Part shown: piece after piece, positions 52,719 to 61,480 of the stretch
How the letters are laid out: the number at the start of each line of letters is the position of its first letter
How positions within the stretch are numbered: the first letter of the stretch is position 1
NCBI GenBank assembly: GCA_028280025.1
Contig: JANQMO010000055.1
Location: forward strand, 52,930-116,929
From: Chlorobium sp.
GTDB lineage: Bacteria; Bacteroidota; Chlorobiia; Chlorobiales; Chlorobiaceae
Direction of reading: 5' to 3'
DNA length: 64,000 nt
Program-made: the position numbers and the translations under genes
The notes under the pieces: model-generated
Told to the model about the DNA's origin: nothing
Seen by the model: only the letters and a program-made list of their open reading frames with translations
Database searches by the model: none

Positions 52719-52837
52719 ATATGAGGGTATGTTTTTCACTGTGGCGCCGGGTCTGCTGCAAGAACCGGATGCGCATCGGGCATGAAAAGGCAGCACCGGC
52801 CGCTGCAGGCACGTATTGTAATAATGAATACTCTATT

Positions 52838-53323
52838 ATGTTAAAAAAATCTTCCCGTAAAAAAAGTCCCGCTATGGTACCGGAAACCGTGCCGTCAGTC
52901 GATGTTGTCCGTTATTGCGGGACATGGTACGAGATTGCATCATTCGCTCCCAAGGAGGAGCGGAACTGTGTGAAGACAAAGGCCGAATATATGTTGAACA
53001 GGTCCGGTTATGTCGATGTCCGTAACTCGTGCAGGCGGAAAGGCCGGGAAAAATCTATCAAGGCAAAAGCCTTCATTGTGCCCGATACCGGCGGTGCCAA
53101 GCTTACGGTCCGTTTCTTCAGGTTTATCAAAGGGGACTACTGGATTGTGGATCTTGCAGAAGACTACTCGTGGGCAGTCGTTTCGACTCCAACGGCAGGA
53201 AGCCTTTGGATCCTGAGCCGAACGCCATATATGGATGAAACGTTATACGGCAGTATTGTCGGGAAGCTCAAGGAAAAGGGGTTCGATACCGGGCGATTGG
53301 TGAGAACCGTTCAACGCGATTGA
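52838..53323 (+). CDS. Lipocalin (Blc-like)
   Basis: 161-residue lipocalin with the bacterial signature VVRYCGTWYEIASFAPKEER, the NRSGYVDVRNSC strand and FRFIKGDYWIVDLAEDYSW, the Blc lipid-binding barrel pattern. Unlike E. coli Blc it shows no lipobox; the N-terminus is MLKKSSRKKSPAM, so it may be cytoplasmic or exported in another way. It runs divergently from the acetyltransferase gene. Confidence 0.85.
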   Translation: MLKKSSRKKSPAMVPETVPSVDVVRYCGTWYEIASFAPKEERNCVKTKAEYMLNRSGYVDVRNSCRRKGREKSIKAKAFIVPDTGGAKLTVRFFRFIKGDYWIVDLAEDYSWAVVSTPTAGSLWILSRTPYMDETLYGSIVGKLKEKGFDTGRLVRTVQRD

Positions 53324-53398
53324 AGCATTCAGTAGTGTTGAGAGTGAGGAATTGATTATTCATTTTGCAAGTAACCACATTCTGATATCTTCCTTACT

Positions 53399-53454
53399 GG
53401 TAACTGGTAACTGGTAACTGGTAACTGGTAACTGGTAACTGGTAACTGGTAACT
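53399..53454 (+). repeat. Heptamer tandem repeat (TAACTGG)n
   Basis: About eight uninterrupted TAACTGG units between the lipocalin and the GDT1-like gene. The plus strand carries TAA in every unit, so all three frames of the upstream lipocalin strand are blocked. Confidence 0.9.
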
Positions 53455-53491
53455 GGCCTTGCATTTGTAATTTTCAGCCTGGCAAAACAGT

Positions 53492-54139
53492 ATGGAAGCA
53501 TTCTGGCTTTCGATGTCGATGATCTTTGTTGCGGAGCTCGGTGACAAATCGCAGCTTCTCGCCTTGACGCTGGCAACCTGCTATAACGCCCGCATCGTCT
53601 TGTGGGGGATTTTCTGGTCGACACTTGCGGTACACATGGTTTCGACCGCAGCAGGAAATTACGTTGGTGATCTTCTTCCTCTCGACTGGGTCCTGTTTCT
53701 TGCAGGGTTTTCATTTATTGTTTATGGATTCTGGACGTTGAGGGGAGATCACCTTGACGAAGACGGTCAGACCTGCAAACCTGCTGTGCATCCGTTCTGG
53801 CTTGTCTTCTCGACCTTTTTCATGGCTGAACTCGGCGACAAGACGATGCTGAGCACCCTGTCCCTTGCAGCAACGCTGCCTTTCATGCCGGTCTGGATCG
53901 GATCGACGCTCGGTATGGTCGCTTCGGATGCGCTGGCAATCGTTGCGGGGAAGGTCCTGGGCAAACAACTTCCCGAAAAGGCTATACATATCGTCGCAAG
54001 CCTCATCTTTTTCATCTTCGGTGCCGTAACGATGTACCGGGGAGGAGTGTCATTCGGGCCGGTAATATGGATTACCGCTGGTATTGCTGTGGGATTGTCC
54101 GGTTATTTATTTCTCAGAAAGCCGCGGCGCGATCCCTGA
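53492..54139 (+). CDS. GDT1/TMEM165 (UPF0016) family transporter
   Basis: 215-residue membrane protein with two repeats of the signature ExGDK(S/T): VAELGDKSQLLALTLA in the first half and AELGDKTMLSTLSLA in the second, and about six helices. Family members export Mn2+ or Ca2+ and protect photosynthesis or glycosylation enzymes; an Mn2+ exporter role is the best guess here. Confidence 0.88.
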   Translation: MEAFWLSMSMIFVAELGDKSQLLALTLATCYNARIVLWGIFWSTLAVHMVSTAAGNYVGDLLPLDWVLFLAGFSFIVYGFWTLRGDHLDEDGQTCKPAVHPFWLVFSTFFMAELGDKTMLSTLSLAATLPFMPVWIGSTLGMVASDALAIVAGKVLGKQLPEKAIHIVASLIFFIFGAVTMYRGGVSFGPVIWITAGIAVGLSGYLFLRKPRRDP

Positions 54140-54271
54140 AAGCCTCCACGGCGTGCTTTTTCCGGTATGCCCCGGTTCCGGAGGAGCATATCCGGAAGGG
54201 AACCCAGGCGGCAAACCTCTCATTTTTGCTATCTTGCTTCGGCAATGAACATATCTCCACACCATCGGAAT

Positions 54272-54940
54272 ATGACGGGTATACTGGAAATAGAAGCCCT
54301 CGGCTTTTCATACAACAATGCAGCAAAGACCGTGTTCCGCGAGCTGGACCTTGTTGTCGGGACGGGGGAGTTTGTTCTTGTCAAGGGAGCGTCCGGTTCA
54401 GGAAAGTCCACCCTTTTGCGCCTCATCTGCAGGCTTGAGGCCAGCGAAAGCGGCAGAATCCTTTTCAAAAGCAGAAAAATCGAGGAGTATTGTCCGTCTG
54501 AGCTGCGCCGCTCCATTGTCTATGTTTCCCAGATCCCGGCGATGATCGAAGGCTCCGTTGAAGAAAACCTGGTCTTTCCGTTTTCTTTTGCAGCCAACAA
54601 CGGTTTGGAACGGCCGTCTGAAAAACAGCTTTCGGAGATGCTCGAAACCTTTTATTTGAGTGATGTCAGCCTGCAGCACCAGGCAAGGAACCTCTCCGTC
54701 GGCCAGCAGCAGCGTCTCGCCCTGATGCGTGCCCTGCTGCTCGATCCTGAAATACTCCTTTTGGACGAACCGACGTCCGCACTCGATGCGGAAAGCACAT
54801 CCATGGTTTTTTCGATTGTGGAGCAGCTCAATATAGCCCGAAAAAAAACTGTCGTCATGGTTACGCACGGCTCTTTTGTTCCGCAACATGTCAGCCCTGT
54901 ACTGTACCTGCTTGAAAACAAAAAACTGAGAAACGTATGA
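54272..54940 (+). CDS. ABC transporter ATP-binding protein (FetA/YbbL-like)
   Basis: About 222 residues with Walker A VKGASGSGKSTLLRLIC, the signature ARNLSVGQQQRLALMRAL, Walker B LLLDEPTSALDAEST and the switch histidine in VVMVTHGSF. It overlaps the permease gene by four bases; this two-gene layout matches the FetAB (YbbLM) iron exporter. An ATG at 54245 is an alternative start. Confidence 0.87.
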   Translation: MTGILEIEALGFSYNNAAKTVFRELDLVVGTGEFVLVKGASGSGKSTLLRLICRLEASESGRILFKSRKIEEYCPSELRRSIVYVSQIPAMIEGSVEENLVFPFSFAANNGLERPSEKQLSEMLETFYLSDVSLQHQARNLSVGQQQRLALMRALLLDPEILLLDEPTSALDAESTSMVFSIVEQLNIARKKTVVMVTHGSFVPQHVSPVLYLLENKKLRNV

Positions 54941-55722
54941 GCCAGGTCGTCGAGATCGGTCTCTGGCAGCTTCTGCTGGCACTCCTGTTTATCCTGATAG
55001 CTCAGATCGCATCGTTTGTCTATAATCTCGGTCTCAACAAGGATATAACCGTCGGGACGGTAAGGACGTTCGCCCAGCTTTTTCTCATGGGGTATGTCCT
55101 GACGTTCATATTCCGGATCGAAAATCTCTGGCTGACCCTCGGGATTTTCGCGGTCATGGCTGTATCGGCCTCCTTTATCATTCGCGGAAGAGTCAAGGAA
55201 AAAGAGGTGCCGTATATGCTGCCGACGTTCATGACGATGTTTGTCAGCTATTTCATTACCGCGCTGTTTGTTACCGGTCTGATCGTCGGCGTCGCTCCCT
55301 GGTGGGAGCCGCGTTATTTTATTCCTATAGGCGGCATGGTTATCGGCAACTCGATGTCCGCCCTCGCCATTGCCCTCGAACGCCTTTTCAGGGAAATGCG
55401 GCAGCAGAAAGGGCTTATCGAGACAAGGCTCTGCCTGGGAGCGAACTACAGGGAAGCAAGCTCGGAAATGTTTCGCAACGCCGTTTCGGCAGGCATGATA
55501 CCGTCGATCAACGCCATGATGGGAGTCGGGCTTGTGTTCATACCCGGTATGATGTCGGGACAGATCCTTGCCGGAGCAGATCCCCTGCAGGCAATACGCT
55601 ACCAGATCGTCATCATGCTCATGCTGGTAGGCTCGACCGCAACAACATCCATCATCACCATCCTTATCGTAAGAAAACGCTGTTTCGGAAAAGGAGAAGA
55701 ACTGCTCTTGGGGGAGAAGTAG
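54937..55722 (+). CDS. ABC permease, FetB/UPF0014 family
   Basis: 261 residues with seven membrane helices and the UPF0014 signature YFIPIGGMVIGNSMSALAIA, also ETRLCLGANYREASSEMFRN and FIPGMMSGQILAGADPLQAI. Paired by four-base overlap with the ATPase. By analogy with E. coli FetAB it may export iron and lower oxidative stress. Confidence 0.87.
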   Translation: MSQVVEIGLWQLLLALLFILIAQIASFVYNLGLNKDITVGTVRTFAQLFLMGYVLTFIFRIENLWLTLGIFAVMAVSASFIIRGRVKEKEVPYMLPTFMTMFVSYFITALFVTGLIVGVAPWWEPRYFIPIGGMVIGNSMSALAIALERLFREMRQQKGLIETRLCLGANYREASSEMFRNAVSAGMIPSINAMMGVGLVFIPGMMSGQILAGADPLQAIRYQIVIMLMLVGSTATTSIITILIVRKRCFGKGEELLLGEK

Positions 55723-55740
55723 CGGCGCTCATTGAGCGCA

Positions 55741-55945
55741 GGAGTAACTCTCTTCGTTCGCAGTAGCCAGTAGCAGCTCACGTTGTTCGCAGGAGTAGGG
55801 AATAGGATGACATAAAAGGCTAATGTCAAAATCCAAAATGACTTCTAAATTCAGTGCTGAATAACACTTTTTTAAGCAATCTCCGGAAAAACTATCTTCC
55901 CCCTATTACCTATTACCTATTACCTATTACCTATTACCTATTACC
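55741..55945. repeat. Mosaic repeat and ATTACCT heptamer array before lgt end
   Basis: Starts with an altered double copy of the GCTCAC(T/G)TTGTTCGCAGGAGTA block (55741-55800). The 32-base AAAAACTATCTTCCCCCTAT-type stretch lies at 55887-55918 (inverted copy at 50410-50441). From 55906 a perfect ATTACCT heptamer array continues into the lgt gene; the lgt stop TAA (55929-55927) and about five preceding codons are made from the repeat. Confidence 0.85.
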
Positions 55946-56790
55946 TCATCTTTTCCCGCTATCCCCTTGCCGATCATCATCACCGCTATACCTGCTGCTA
56001 TCATGGCGAGGCAGAGTATCTGGCCCATGGATAACTGCATGAAGACGAAGCCGAGGTGTGCGTCCGGTTCGCGGTAAAATTCGATAAAGAAGCGAACAAT
56101 GCCGTATCCGAGGAGATAGATTCCCGACAGAAAGCCCGGGTAGGGAGCTTTTTTACGGATCATCCAGAGGACGGCAAAAAGGAATATACCTTCGAAAAAT
56201 GCCTCATAAAGCTGTGACGGGTGCCGCAGCGAATCCCCGGGAGCCATGGGAAAGTACATGCCGACGGGGGCCGCGGTGATCCGGCCGTAAAGCTCACCGT
56301 TGATGAAATTGCCGAGGCGTCCGAACGTGTACCCGAGCGGTATGGCGACGATAAACAGGTCGATTGTCTTCAGGAAAGGCTTTCCCTGGCTTTTCGTATA
56401 GAGCCATACGGCGAGCATGACGCCTATGGCGCCTCCATGATAGGACATGCCTGATATGCCGGAAAAGCTGCAACTGCCCCCGATAAAGCTGAACGGAATC
56501 AAAGCGCCGACCGGATTGGAAATAAATTCGGGAAAGCTGTAAAACAGGAGATAACCGAACCTGCCTCCCAGAAGCACTCCCAGGATAGCCCATGTCAGCA
56601 GGTCGCCGACGAAGGCGTTCGTATAGGGAAGCTTTTCACTTTTGATCCTGTGGCTGGTGACCAGATAGACAATGCCGAAGGCGACAATGTACATCATGCC
56701 GTACCAGCGGACAGGAAAATTGCCGATCGTAAAAATGACCGGGTCCATCCGGGAGGGGAGTGTCTGCCACCAGTAAATGAATGTGTCCAT
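55927..56790 (-). CDS. lgt: Prolipoprotein diacylglyceryl transferase
   Basis: 287-residue inner-membrane enzyme that adds diacylglycerol to lipobox cysteines. Signature GRLGNFINGELYGRIT and the catalytic histidine region SYHGGAIGVML are present, with several membrane helices (start MDTFIYWWQTLPSRMD). Its C-terminal VIGNR lies in the heptamer array. It serves the lipoproteins found in this window. Confidence 0.94.
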   Translation of the reverse strand: MDTFIYWWQTLPSRMDPVIFTIGNFPVRWYGMMYIVAFGIVYLVTSHRIKSEKLPYTNAFVGDLLTWAILGVLLGGRFGYLLFYSFPEFISNPVGALIPFSFIGGSCSFSGISGMSYHGGAIGVMLAVWLYTKSQGKPFLKTIDLFIVAIPLGYTFGRLGNFINGELYGRITAAPVGMYFPMAPGDSLRHPSQLYEAFFEGIFLFAVLWMIRKKAPYPGFLSGIYLLGYGIVRFFIEFYREPDAHLGFVFMQLSMGQILCLAMIAAGIAVMMIGKGIAGKDEVIGNR

Positions 56791-56931
56791 GATACGGTTT
56801 TCTCAGTAAGATTGCTTGACGGAATTAACGCGGCAGCACCTGTTTATTACGGGAAAGTCACAAAAAAGTAGGGCAGCCTGTTTTCGGGCAAAAAAAAGAC
56901 ACGGGATTGTTGGTCTGGGAAACGAAATTGC

Positions 56932-56959
56932 TTGAAACAAGAGGAAATATAGCTATATT
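56932..56959 (+). promoter_or_regulatory. Putative aclBA promoter
   Basis: TTGAAA (56932-56937) and TATATT (56954-56959) with 16 bases between, about 60 bases ahead of aclB. Same pattern as the ffh promoter. Confidence 0.5.
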
Positions 56960-57020
56960 TAAGCTTTGCGCTTTTTTTAATTTTCGTTTTTGTACCGTTT
57001 AACAAAAAAATACGAATAGA

Positions 57021-58217
57021 ATGGCAAAGATACTTGAAGGTTCGGCTATGAAGTTTTTCGACAAGTGGGGCATTCCGGTGCCGAACTACGTTGTTGTCAT
57101 GGACCCGGACAGGCTGGCTCAACTGGGCGAAGCAAACAAATGGCTCAGGGAATCAAAACTCGTCGTAAAGGCTCACGAAGCGATCGGCGGAAGGTTCAAG
57201 CTCGGACTTGTCAAGCTTGGACTCAACCTTGACGAGGCTGTGGAAGCGGCTCGCGAAATGATCGGCAACAAGGTCGGTACCGCGGAGATTCGTCAGGTTA
57301 TTGTCGCTGAAATGCTCGAGCATGATGCAGAATACTATATGTCGATTGCCGGCAACAAGGACGGATCGGAACTGCTTGTTTCCAAACACGGCGGCGTTGA
57401 CATCGAAGATAACTGGGATACGGTCAGGCGCATCCAGATCCCCGTGGACGAACATCCTTCAATAGAAGACCTTACCGTTTTGGCTGAAGAAGCCGGTTTT
57501 GAAGGTGAAATTGCGCAGCGAGTCGGCAAGATCGCTTCCAGGCTGGTGCTTTGTTTCGACAACGAAGACGCGCAGTCCATCGAGATCAATCCGCTCGTCA
57601 TTCGTCAAAGCGATATGCGTTTCGCGGCACTTGACGCAGTCATGAATGTCGACTGGGACGCAAGGTTCCGTCACCCGGACTGGGATTTCAAGCCTGTTTC
57701 GGAGATCGGCCGTCCATATACCGAAGCCGAACAGCAGATGATGGAACTCGATTCCAGGATCAAGGGATCGGTCAAGTTCGTTGAAGTTCCCGGAGGGGAA
57801 GTCGCTCTTCTGACGGCTGGCGGCGGCGCTTCGGTGTTTTACGCGGATGCTGTTGTTGCGCGCGGCGGTACGATCGCCAACTATGCCGAATATTCGGGTG
57901 CGCCTCCGGACTGGGCGGTTGAAGCGCTGACCGAGACGCTCTGCCAGCTTCCCAATATCAAGCACATCATTGTCGGCGGTGCCATCGCAAACTTCACCGA
58001 TGTCAAGGCAACCTTCGGGGGGATCATCAACGGTTTTCGCGAAAGCAAGGCAAACGGTTTTCTCAAAGGCGTCAAGATCTGGGTGCGCCGCGGCGGCCCG
58101 AACGAAGCCGAAGGTCTTGCTGCAATCAGCAAGCTCAAGGACGAAGGTTTCGACATTCATGTCTATGACAGGAACATGCCTATGACCGATATCGTTGACC
58201 TTGCCCTCAATTCCTGA
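57021..58217 (+). CDS. aclB: ATP-citrate lyase, subunit B
   Basis: 398-residue small subunit of ATP-citrate lyase, which cleaves citrate to acetyl-CoA and oxaloacetate in the reductive TCA cycle. It carries the ATP-grasp-like N-terminal region (KFFDKWGIPVPNYVVV) and the citrate-binding/succinyl-CoA-synthetase-like part (ALLTAGGGASVFYADAVVAR). The length is that of green sulfur bacterial AclB. Followed 58 bases later by aclA. This is the strongest marker for the lineage and for autotrophic CO2 fixation. Confidence 0.95.
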   Translation: MAKILEGSAMKFFDKWGIPVPNYVVVMDPDRLAQLGEANKWLRESKLVVKAHEAIGGRFKLGLVKLGLNLDEAVEAAREMIGNKVGTAEIRQVIVAEMLEHDAEYYMSIAGNKDGSELLVSKHGGVDIEDNWDTVRRIQIPVDEHPSIEDLTVLAEEAGFEGEIAQRVGKIASRLVLCFDNEDAQSIEINPLVIRQSDMRFAALDAVMNVDWDARFRHPDWDFKPVSEIGRPYTEAEQQMMELDSRIKGSVKFVEVPGGEVALLTAGGGASVFYADAVVARGGTIANYAEYSGAPPDWAVEALTETLCQLPNIKHIIVGGAIANFTDVKATFGGIINGFRESKANGFLKGVKIWVRRGGPNEAEGLAAISKLKDEGFDIHVYDRNMPMTDIVDLALNS

Positions 58218-58275
58218 GAGGCGGCATTGCAGTAACAAGTATTGATTTGATAACCAATTAAACCGGATAATAACT

Positions 58276-60108
58276 GTGAGCATTGTAATCAATAAAGAGA
58301 CACGCGCTGTTATCATCGGCGGTGCAGCCGGCGTGAACGCGGCAAGAAAAATGGCCGAATTCGACTTTCTCGTCAAACGTCCCCTTACGATACAGGCATT
58401 CGTCTATCCGCCGGAAGAGGGTCAGCAGAAAGAGATTTTTCTTGGCGGTGAACTGAAAAACATCAAGGTCTATTCGACACTCGACGAAGCGCTTGCCGAC
58501 AACCCGCAGATCAACACCGCACTTGTCTATCTGGGGGCATCCCGTGCGACCAAGGCGACAGAGGAGGCCCTTGAATCGGAACACATCAACCTTGTTTCGG
58601 TCATCACCGAAGGTGTGCCGGAAAAAGATGCAAAGAAACTCCGCATTCTTGCCGAGAACAAAGGGAAAATCCTCAACGGTCCATCTTCCATCGGCATCAT
58701 GTCGGCAGGCAAGTGCCGTCTCGGCGTGATCGGCGGTGAATACAAGAACCTCAAGCTTTGCAACCTTTACAGGCCTGGTTCGTTCGGCGTTCTCACCAAA
58801 TCGGGCGGCCTTTCCAACGAAGCGATGTGGCTTTGCGCCCAAAACGGTAACGGTGTAACATCGGCAGTCGCCATCGGCGGTGACGCCTACCCCGGCACTG
58901 ATTTTGTCACCTACCTTGAAATGTTCGAAAACGATCCCGACACAAAAGCAGTCGTCATTATCGGTGAAGTCGGCGGATCGCTCGAAGAAGAAGCCGCGGA
59001 ATGGCTTGCTGCAGAAAAACGCCGCATCAGGGTTGTCGCTGCTATCGGCGGTACCTGCCAGGAAGTGCTGCCTCAGGGTATGAAGTTCGGCCATGCGGGC
59101 GCAAAAGAGGGCAAGAAGGGTGCCGGCTCTGCTCGTTCCAAAATGAATGCGCTTCGTGAAGCAGGCGCAGTGGTGCCCGACACGTTCGGCGGACTCAGCA
59201 AGGCAATCAAGCAGGTCTACGATGAACTTGTCGCTGACGGAACCATCGCTCCTGAAGAGCCGATTGCCGACGAACTGCTTCCCGATCTGCCGCCGAAAGT
59301 GCAGAAGATCATCAAGAAAGGGGAAGTCGTCGTCGAGCCGCTTATCCGTACAACGATTTCCGATGACCGCGGTGAAGAGCCGCGTTACAGAGGTTACGCC
59401 GCATCGGAACTTTGCGAGAAAGGATACGGCATGGAAGACGTTATCGGCCTGCTCTGGAACAAGAAGCTTCCGACACGCGAAGAGTCCGAGATCATCAAAC
59501 GCATCATCATGATCTCCGCAGATCACGGCCCTGCTGTTTCGGGTGCCTATGGCGCCATTCTCGGAGCCTGCGCAGGAATCGACATGCCCCAGGCGGTTTC
59601 AGCCGGTATGACCATGATCGGCCCGCGTTTCGGCGGTGCCGTTACCAATGCAGGTAAATATTTCCAGATGGGTGTCAAGGACTTCCCGAACGACATTCCG
59701 GGCTTTCTTGCCTGGATGAAGAAAAACGTCGGTCCTGTACCGGGTATCGGCCACCGCGTCAAAAGCCTGAGAAACCCTGACAAACGGGTCAAGTACCTGA
59801 TTTCCTATGTGAAGAACGAGACCTCGCTGCATACGCCTTGTCTCGACTTTGCAATGGAAGTCGAAAAAGTGACGACGGCAAAGAAGGATAACCTTATCCT
59901 GAACGTCGACGGCACCATGGGCGCGATCCTGATGGACCTCGGATTCCCGATCCAGTCGCTCAACGGGTTCTTTGTCCTTGCACGTACCATCGGCATGATC
60001 GGACACTGGATCGACCAGAACGAGCAGAACTCCAGGCTGATCAGACTGTACGACTACCTCATCAACTACGCTGTAGAAGACGAGAGGGAAGTGCCTGAGA
60101 AGAAGTAA
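58276..60108 (+). CDS. aclA: ATP-citrate lyase, subunit A
   Basis: 610-residue catalytic subunit. The first part is a succinyl-CoA-synthetase alpha-like CoA-binding domain with the phosphohistidine loop MKFGHAGAKEGKKGAGS, and the rest is citrate-synthase-like (GPAVSGAYGAILGACAGIDM... VPGIGHRVKSLRNPDKRV). The start is GTG at 58276. It forms the enzyme with AclB. A terminator lies at 60139-60177. Confidence 0.95.
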   Translation: MSIVINKETRAVIIGGAAGVNAARKMAEFDFLVKRPLTIQAFVYPPEEGQQKEIFLGGELKNIKVYSTLDEALADNPQINTALVYLGASRATKATEEALESEHINLVSVITEGVPEKDAKKLRILAENKGKILNGPSSIGIMSAGKCRLGVIGGEYKNLKLCNLYRPGSFGVLTKSGGLSNEAMWLCAQNGNGVTSAVAIGGDAYPGTDFVTYLEMFENDPDTKAVVIIGEVGGSLEEEAAEWLAAEKRRIRVVAAIGGTCQEVLPQGMKFGHAGAKEGKKGAGSARSKMNALREAGAVVPDTFGGLSKAIKQVYDELVADGTIAPEEPIADELLPDLPPKVQKIIKKGEVVVEPLIRTTISDDRGEEPRYRGYAASELCEKGYGMEDVIGLLWNKKLPTREESEIIKRIIMISADHGPAVSGAYGAILGACAGIDMPQAVSAGMTMIGPRFGGAVTNAGKYFQMGVKDFPNDIPGFLAWMKKNVGPVPGIGHRVKSLRNPDKRVKYLISYVKNETSLHTPCLDFAMEVEKVTTAKKDNLILNVDGTMGAILMDLGFPIQSLNGFFVLARTIGMIGHWIDQNEQNSRLIRLYDYLINYAVEDEREVPEKK

Positions 60109-60138
60109 GCGCCTTTATAAAAGTCGTTTGTTGTTTAT

Positions 60139-60177
60139 AAAAAGCATGGTTGTCTGTTGATGGCCATGCTTTTTTTT
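60139..60177 (+). terminator. Terminator after aclA
   Basis: AAAAGCATGG - loop - CCATGCTTTTTTTT: a 10-bp stem with a run of eight T, 30 bases after the aclA stop. Confidence 0.85.
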
Positions 60178-60218
60178 GTGTCTGTTTTATATTACAGAAA
60201 AACAAAACCTCCACTATC

Positions 60219-60680
60219 ATGATAAAACTGCTTGAGTTATTACGCTTCACCGGCTGCGGTCTCGGTGTGTTTCTTGCTTACTGTTTTGGAAATACTCCCG
60301 AAGAAATCCTTCGAATAATGACTCCGTGGTTTATCGGTTCAGTTGCCGGATTATCGGGAATTGAAGGATTGTTTTTCTCGGAAAAAGCAGCTCAAGAGAA
60401 AGGATTCGAAAAGGGAAGTAACTACCAGCGCCAAAACGCCTTCTGGTTTCTCTCGATAGCGGTAATTGCAATCCTTACCTATATTTCAGGCTGGAATGCC
60501 TATGCGAACATAGCCCTGGTCTTTGTCTTCTGTCTCTTTCTTATCCTCTCGGCAATCAATCATACGTATACCATTTTTTCTGAAGAAAACCGGACATGGC
60601 AAAACGTTATTCGGCCCGTATTAACCGCGCTCCTTACGATTGTTTTCTGGCATCCTGTGATGTCTATATTGTTTGATTAA
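60219..60680 (+). CDS. Small four-helix membrane protein
   Basis: 153 residues, start MIKLLELLRFTGCGLGVFLA, with four predicted membrane helices and a central NYQRQNAFWFLSIAV motif. It resembles the DUF6790 type of small membrane protein, but this is not certain. No known function. It lies alone between aclA and the accessory region. Confidence 0.6.
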   Translation: MIKLLELLRFTGCGLGVFLAYCFGNTPEEILRIMTPWFIGSVAGLSGIEGLFFSEKAAQEKGFEKGSNYQRQNAFWFLSIAVIAILTYISGWNAYANIALVFVFCLFLILSAINHTYTIFSEENRTWQNVIRPVLTALLTIVFWHPVMSILFD

Positions 60681-60741
60681 TTCGGATTTATTCGAAAAAA
60701 AGATAAAAGATGTGAAATTGAATAATTTCTTATACAGAAGG

Positions 60742-61029
60742 TTAAGACTGAGCAGAGAAACGAGTTGGAAGGGGAGGAACCGGCTGTCTGCCATATTTCA
60801 GGTTCCAGTAGGACCAGGAACGTATGTCAAAAATGCCGGGAGGGGCGTTTTCTAAAACCTCACGGTATTCATCAGGCCCCACGATGCCTTCCAGAGCTTT
60901 TAAATCTTCAATGGTTCCATATGTCATGACATATGCCATAAAATGCAGGGGATTGGAGAGGGCTTTTTCAGGCTGCATGAACCATACGACACGGCGGGCT
61001 ACCCGGATTATACAGGTGTCGCCATCCAA
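60742..61029 (-). CDS. Orphan antitoxin-like protein (DUF6922-like)
   Basis: 95-residue frame with RVVWFMQPEKALSNPLHFMAYV, VMTYGTIEDLKALEGIVG and APPGIFDIRSWSYWNLKYGR. This pattern is one I know from small proteins encoded next to AbiEii-type nucleotidyltransferase toxins. No toxin gene follows it here; the next gene downstream is the membrane protein at 60680. The start is uncertain (TTG 61029 or ATG 60978). It may be a remnant of a toxin-antitoxin pair. Confidence 0.6.
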   Translation of the reverse strand: MDGDTCIIRVARRVVWFMQPEKALSNPLHFMAYVMTYGTIEDLKALEGIVGPDEYREVLENAPPGIFDIRSWSYWNLKYGRQPVPPLPTRFSAQS

Positions 61030-61195
61030 TTTACCTCGATGACGGCATCAGTTCCGAAGGGACGATGGGGAGGTGGTAACGATTCTCTGAGCTGTTTCCT
61101 AGGCAAAGCAGTAGCGGTTTTTGGAATGAACCAATAAGGGGCATCTGGAGGCCAAAGCCCAAATGGTTTCAATTCGGAAGAAAATAATCGATTGA

Positions 61196-61354
61196 CCTGA
61201 CCGGAATAAAGTGCTCGCTTTGAGAGAGCAGGGTCGCGGTGTTGCCGTCATTGCCCAGCAGATGAATATCGGAATGTCGACCGTGTATGTATTATACTTC
61301 AAGATGAAAAGAACGGGATTATCGGGCAGGAGGAACAAGATTGATTATCATTGA
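61196..61354 (+). pseudogene. Truncated site-specific recombinase/HTH remnant
   Basis: The frame KVLALREQGRGVAVIAQQMN continues IGMSTVYVLYFKMKR to TGA at 61354. This matches the C-terminal helix-turn-helix end of serine recombinases or transposon resolvases (ALREQGxGxxxIAxxxxIGxSTVY), but the catalytic part is missing and the frame is closed by TGA at 61193-61195. It is a small leftover of a mobile element beside the TIR gene. Confidence 0.55.
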
Positions 61355-61480
61355 TCCAAATTAATAGAGAGTAATTTTTTCTGCTTTATGATCAGCTATT
61401 TATTAGTGTGCCGAGTTTTTATTTTTACTGTAAAATCCAAATTTTATTAAGGATATAATTATTCATTAGTCCCTCATTAC
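61355..61480 (+). other. AT-rich upstream region of the TIR gene
   Basis: 126 bases of AT-rich sequence between the recombinase remnant and the TIR gene, holding its presumed promoter (for example ATATAATTATTC at about 61453). No other gene. Confidence 0.4.

Noticed and set aside
53394..53714. Frames crossing the TAACTGG array
   Set aside because: They arise from the 7-nt repeat and the antisense of the transporter gene.
61099..61338. 79-residue minus-strand frame
   Set aside because: It is antisense to the recombinase remnant; the plus-strand reading has the recognisable helix-turn-helix pattern.
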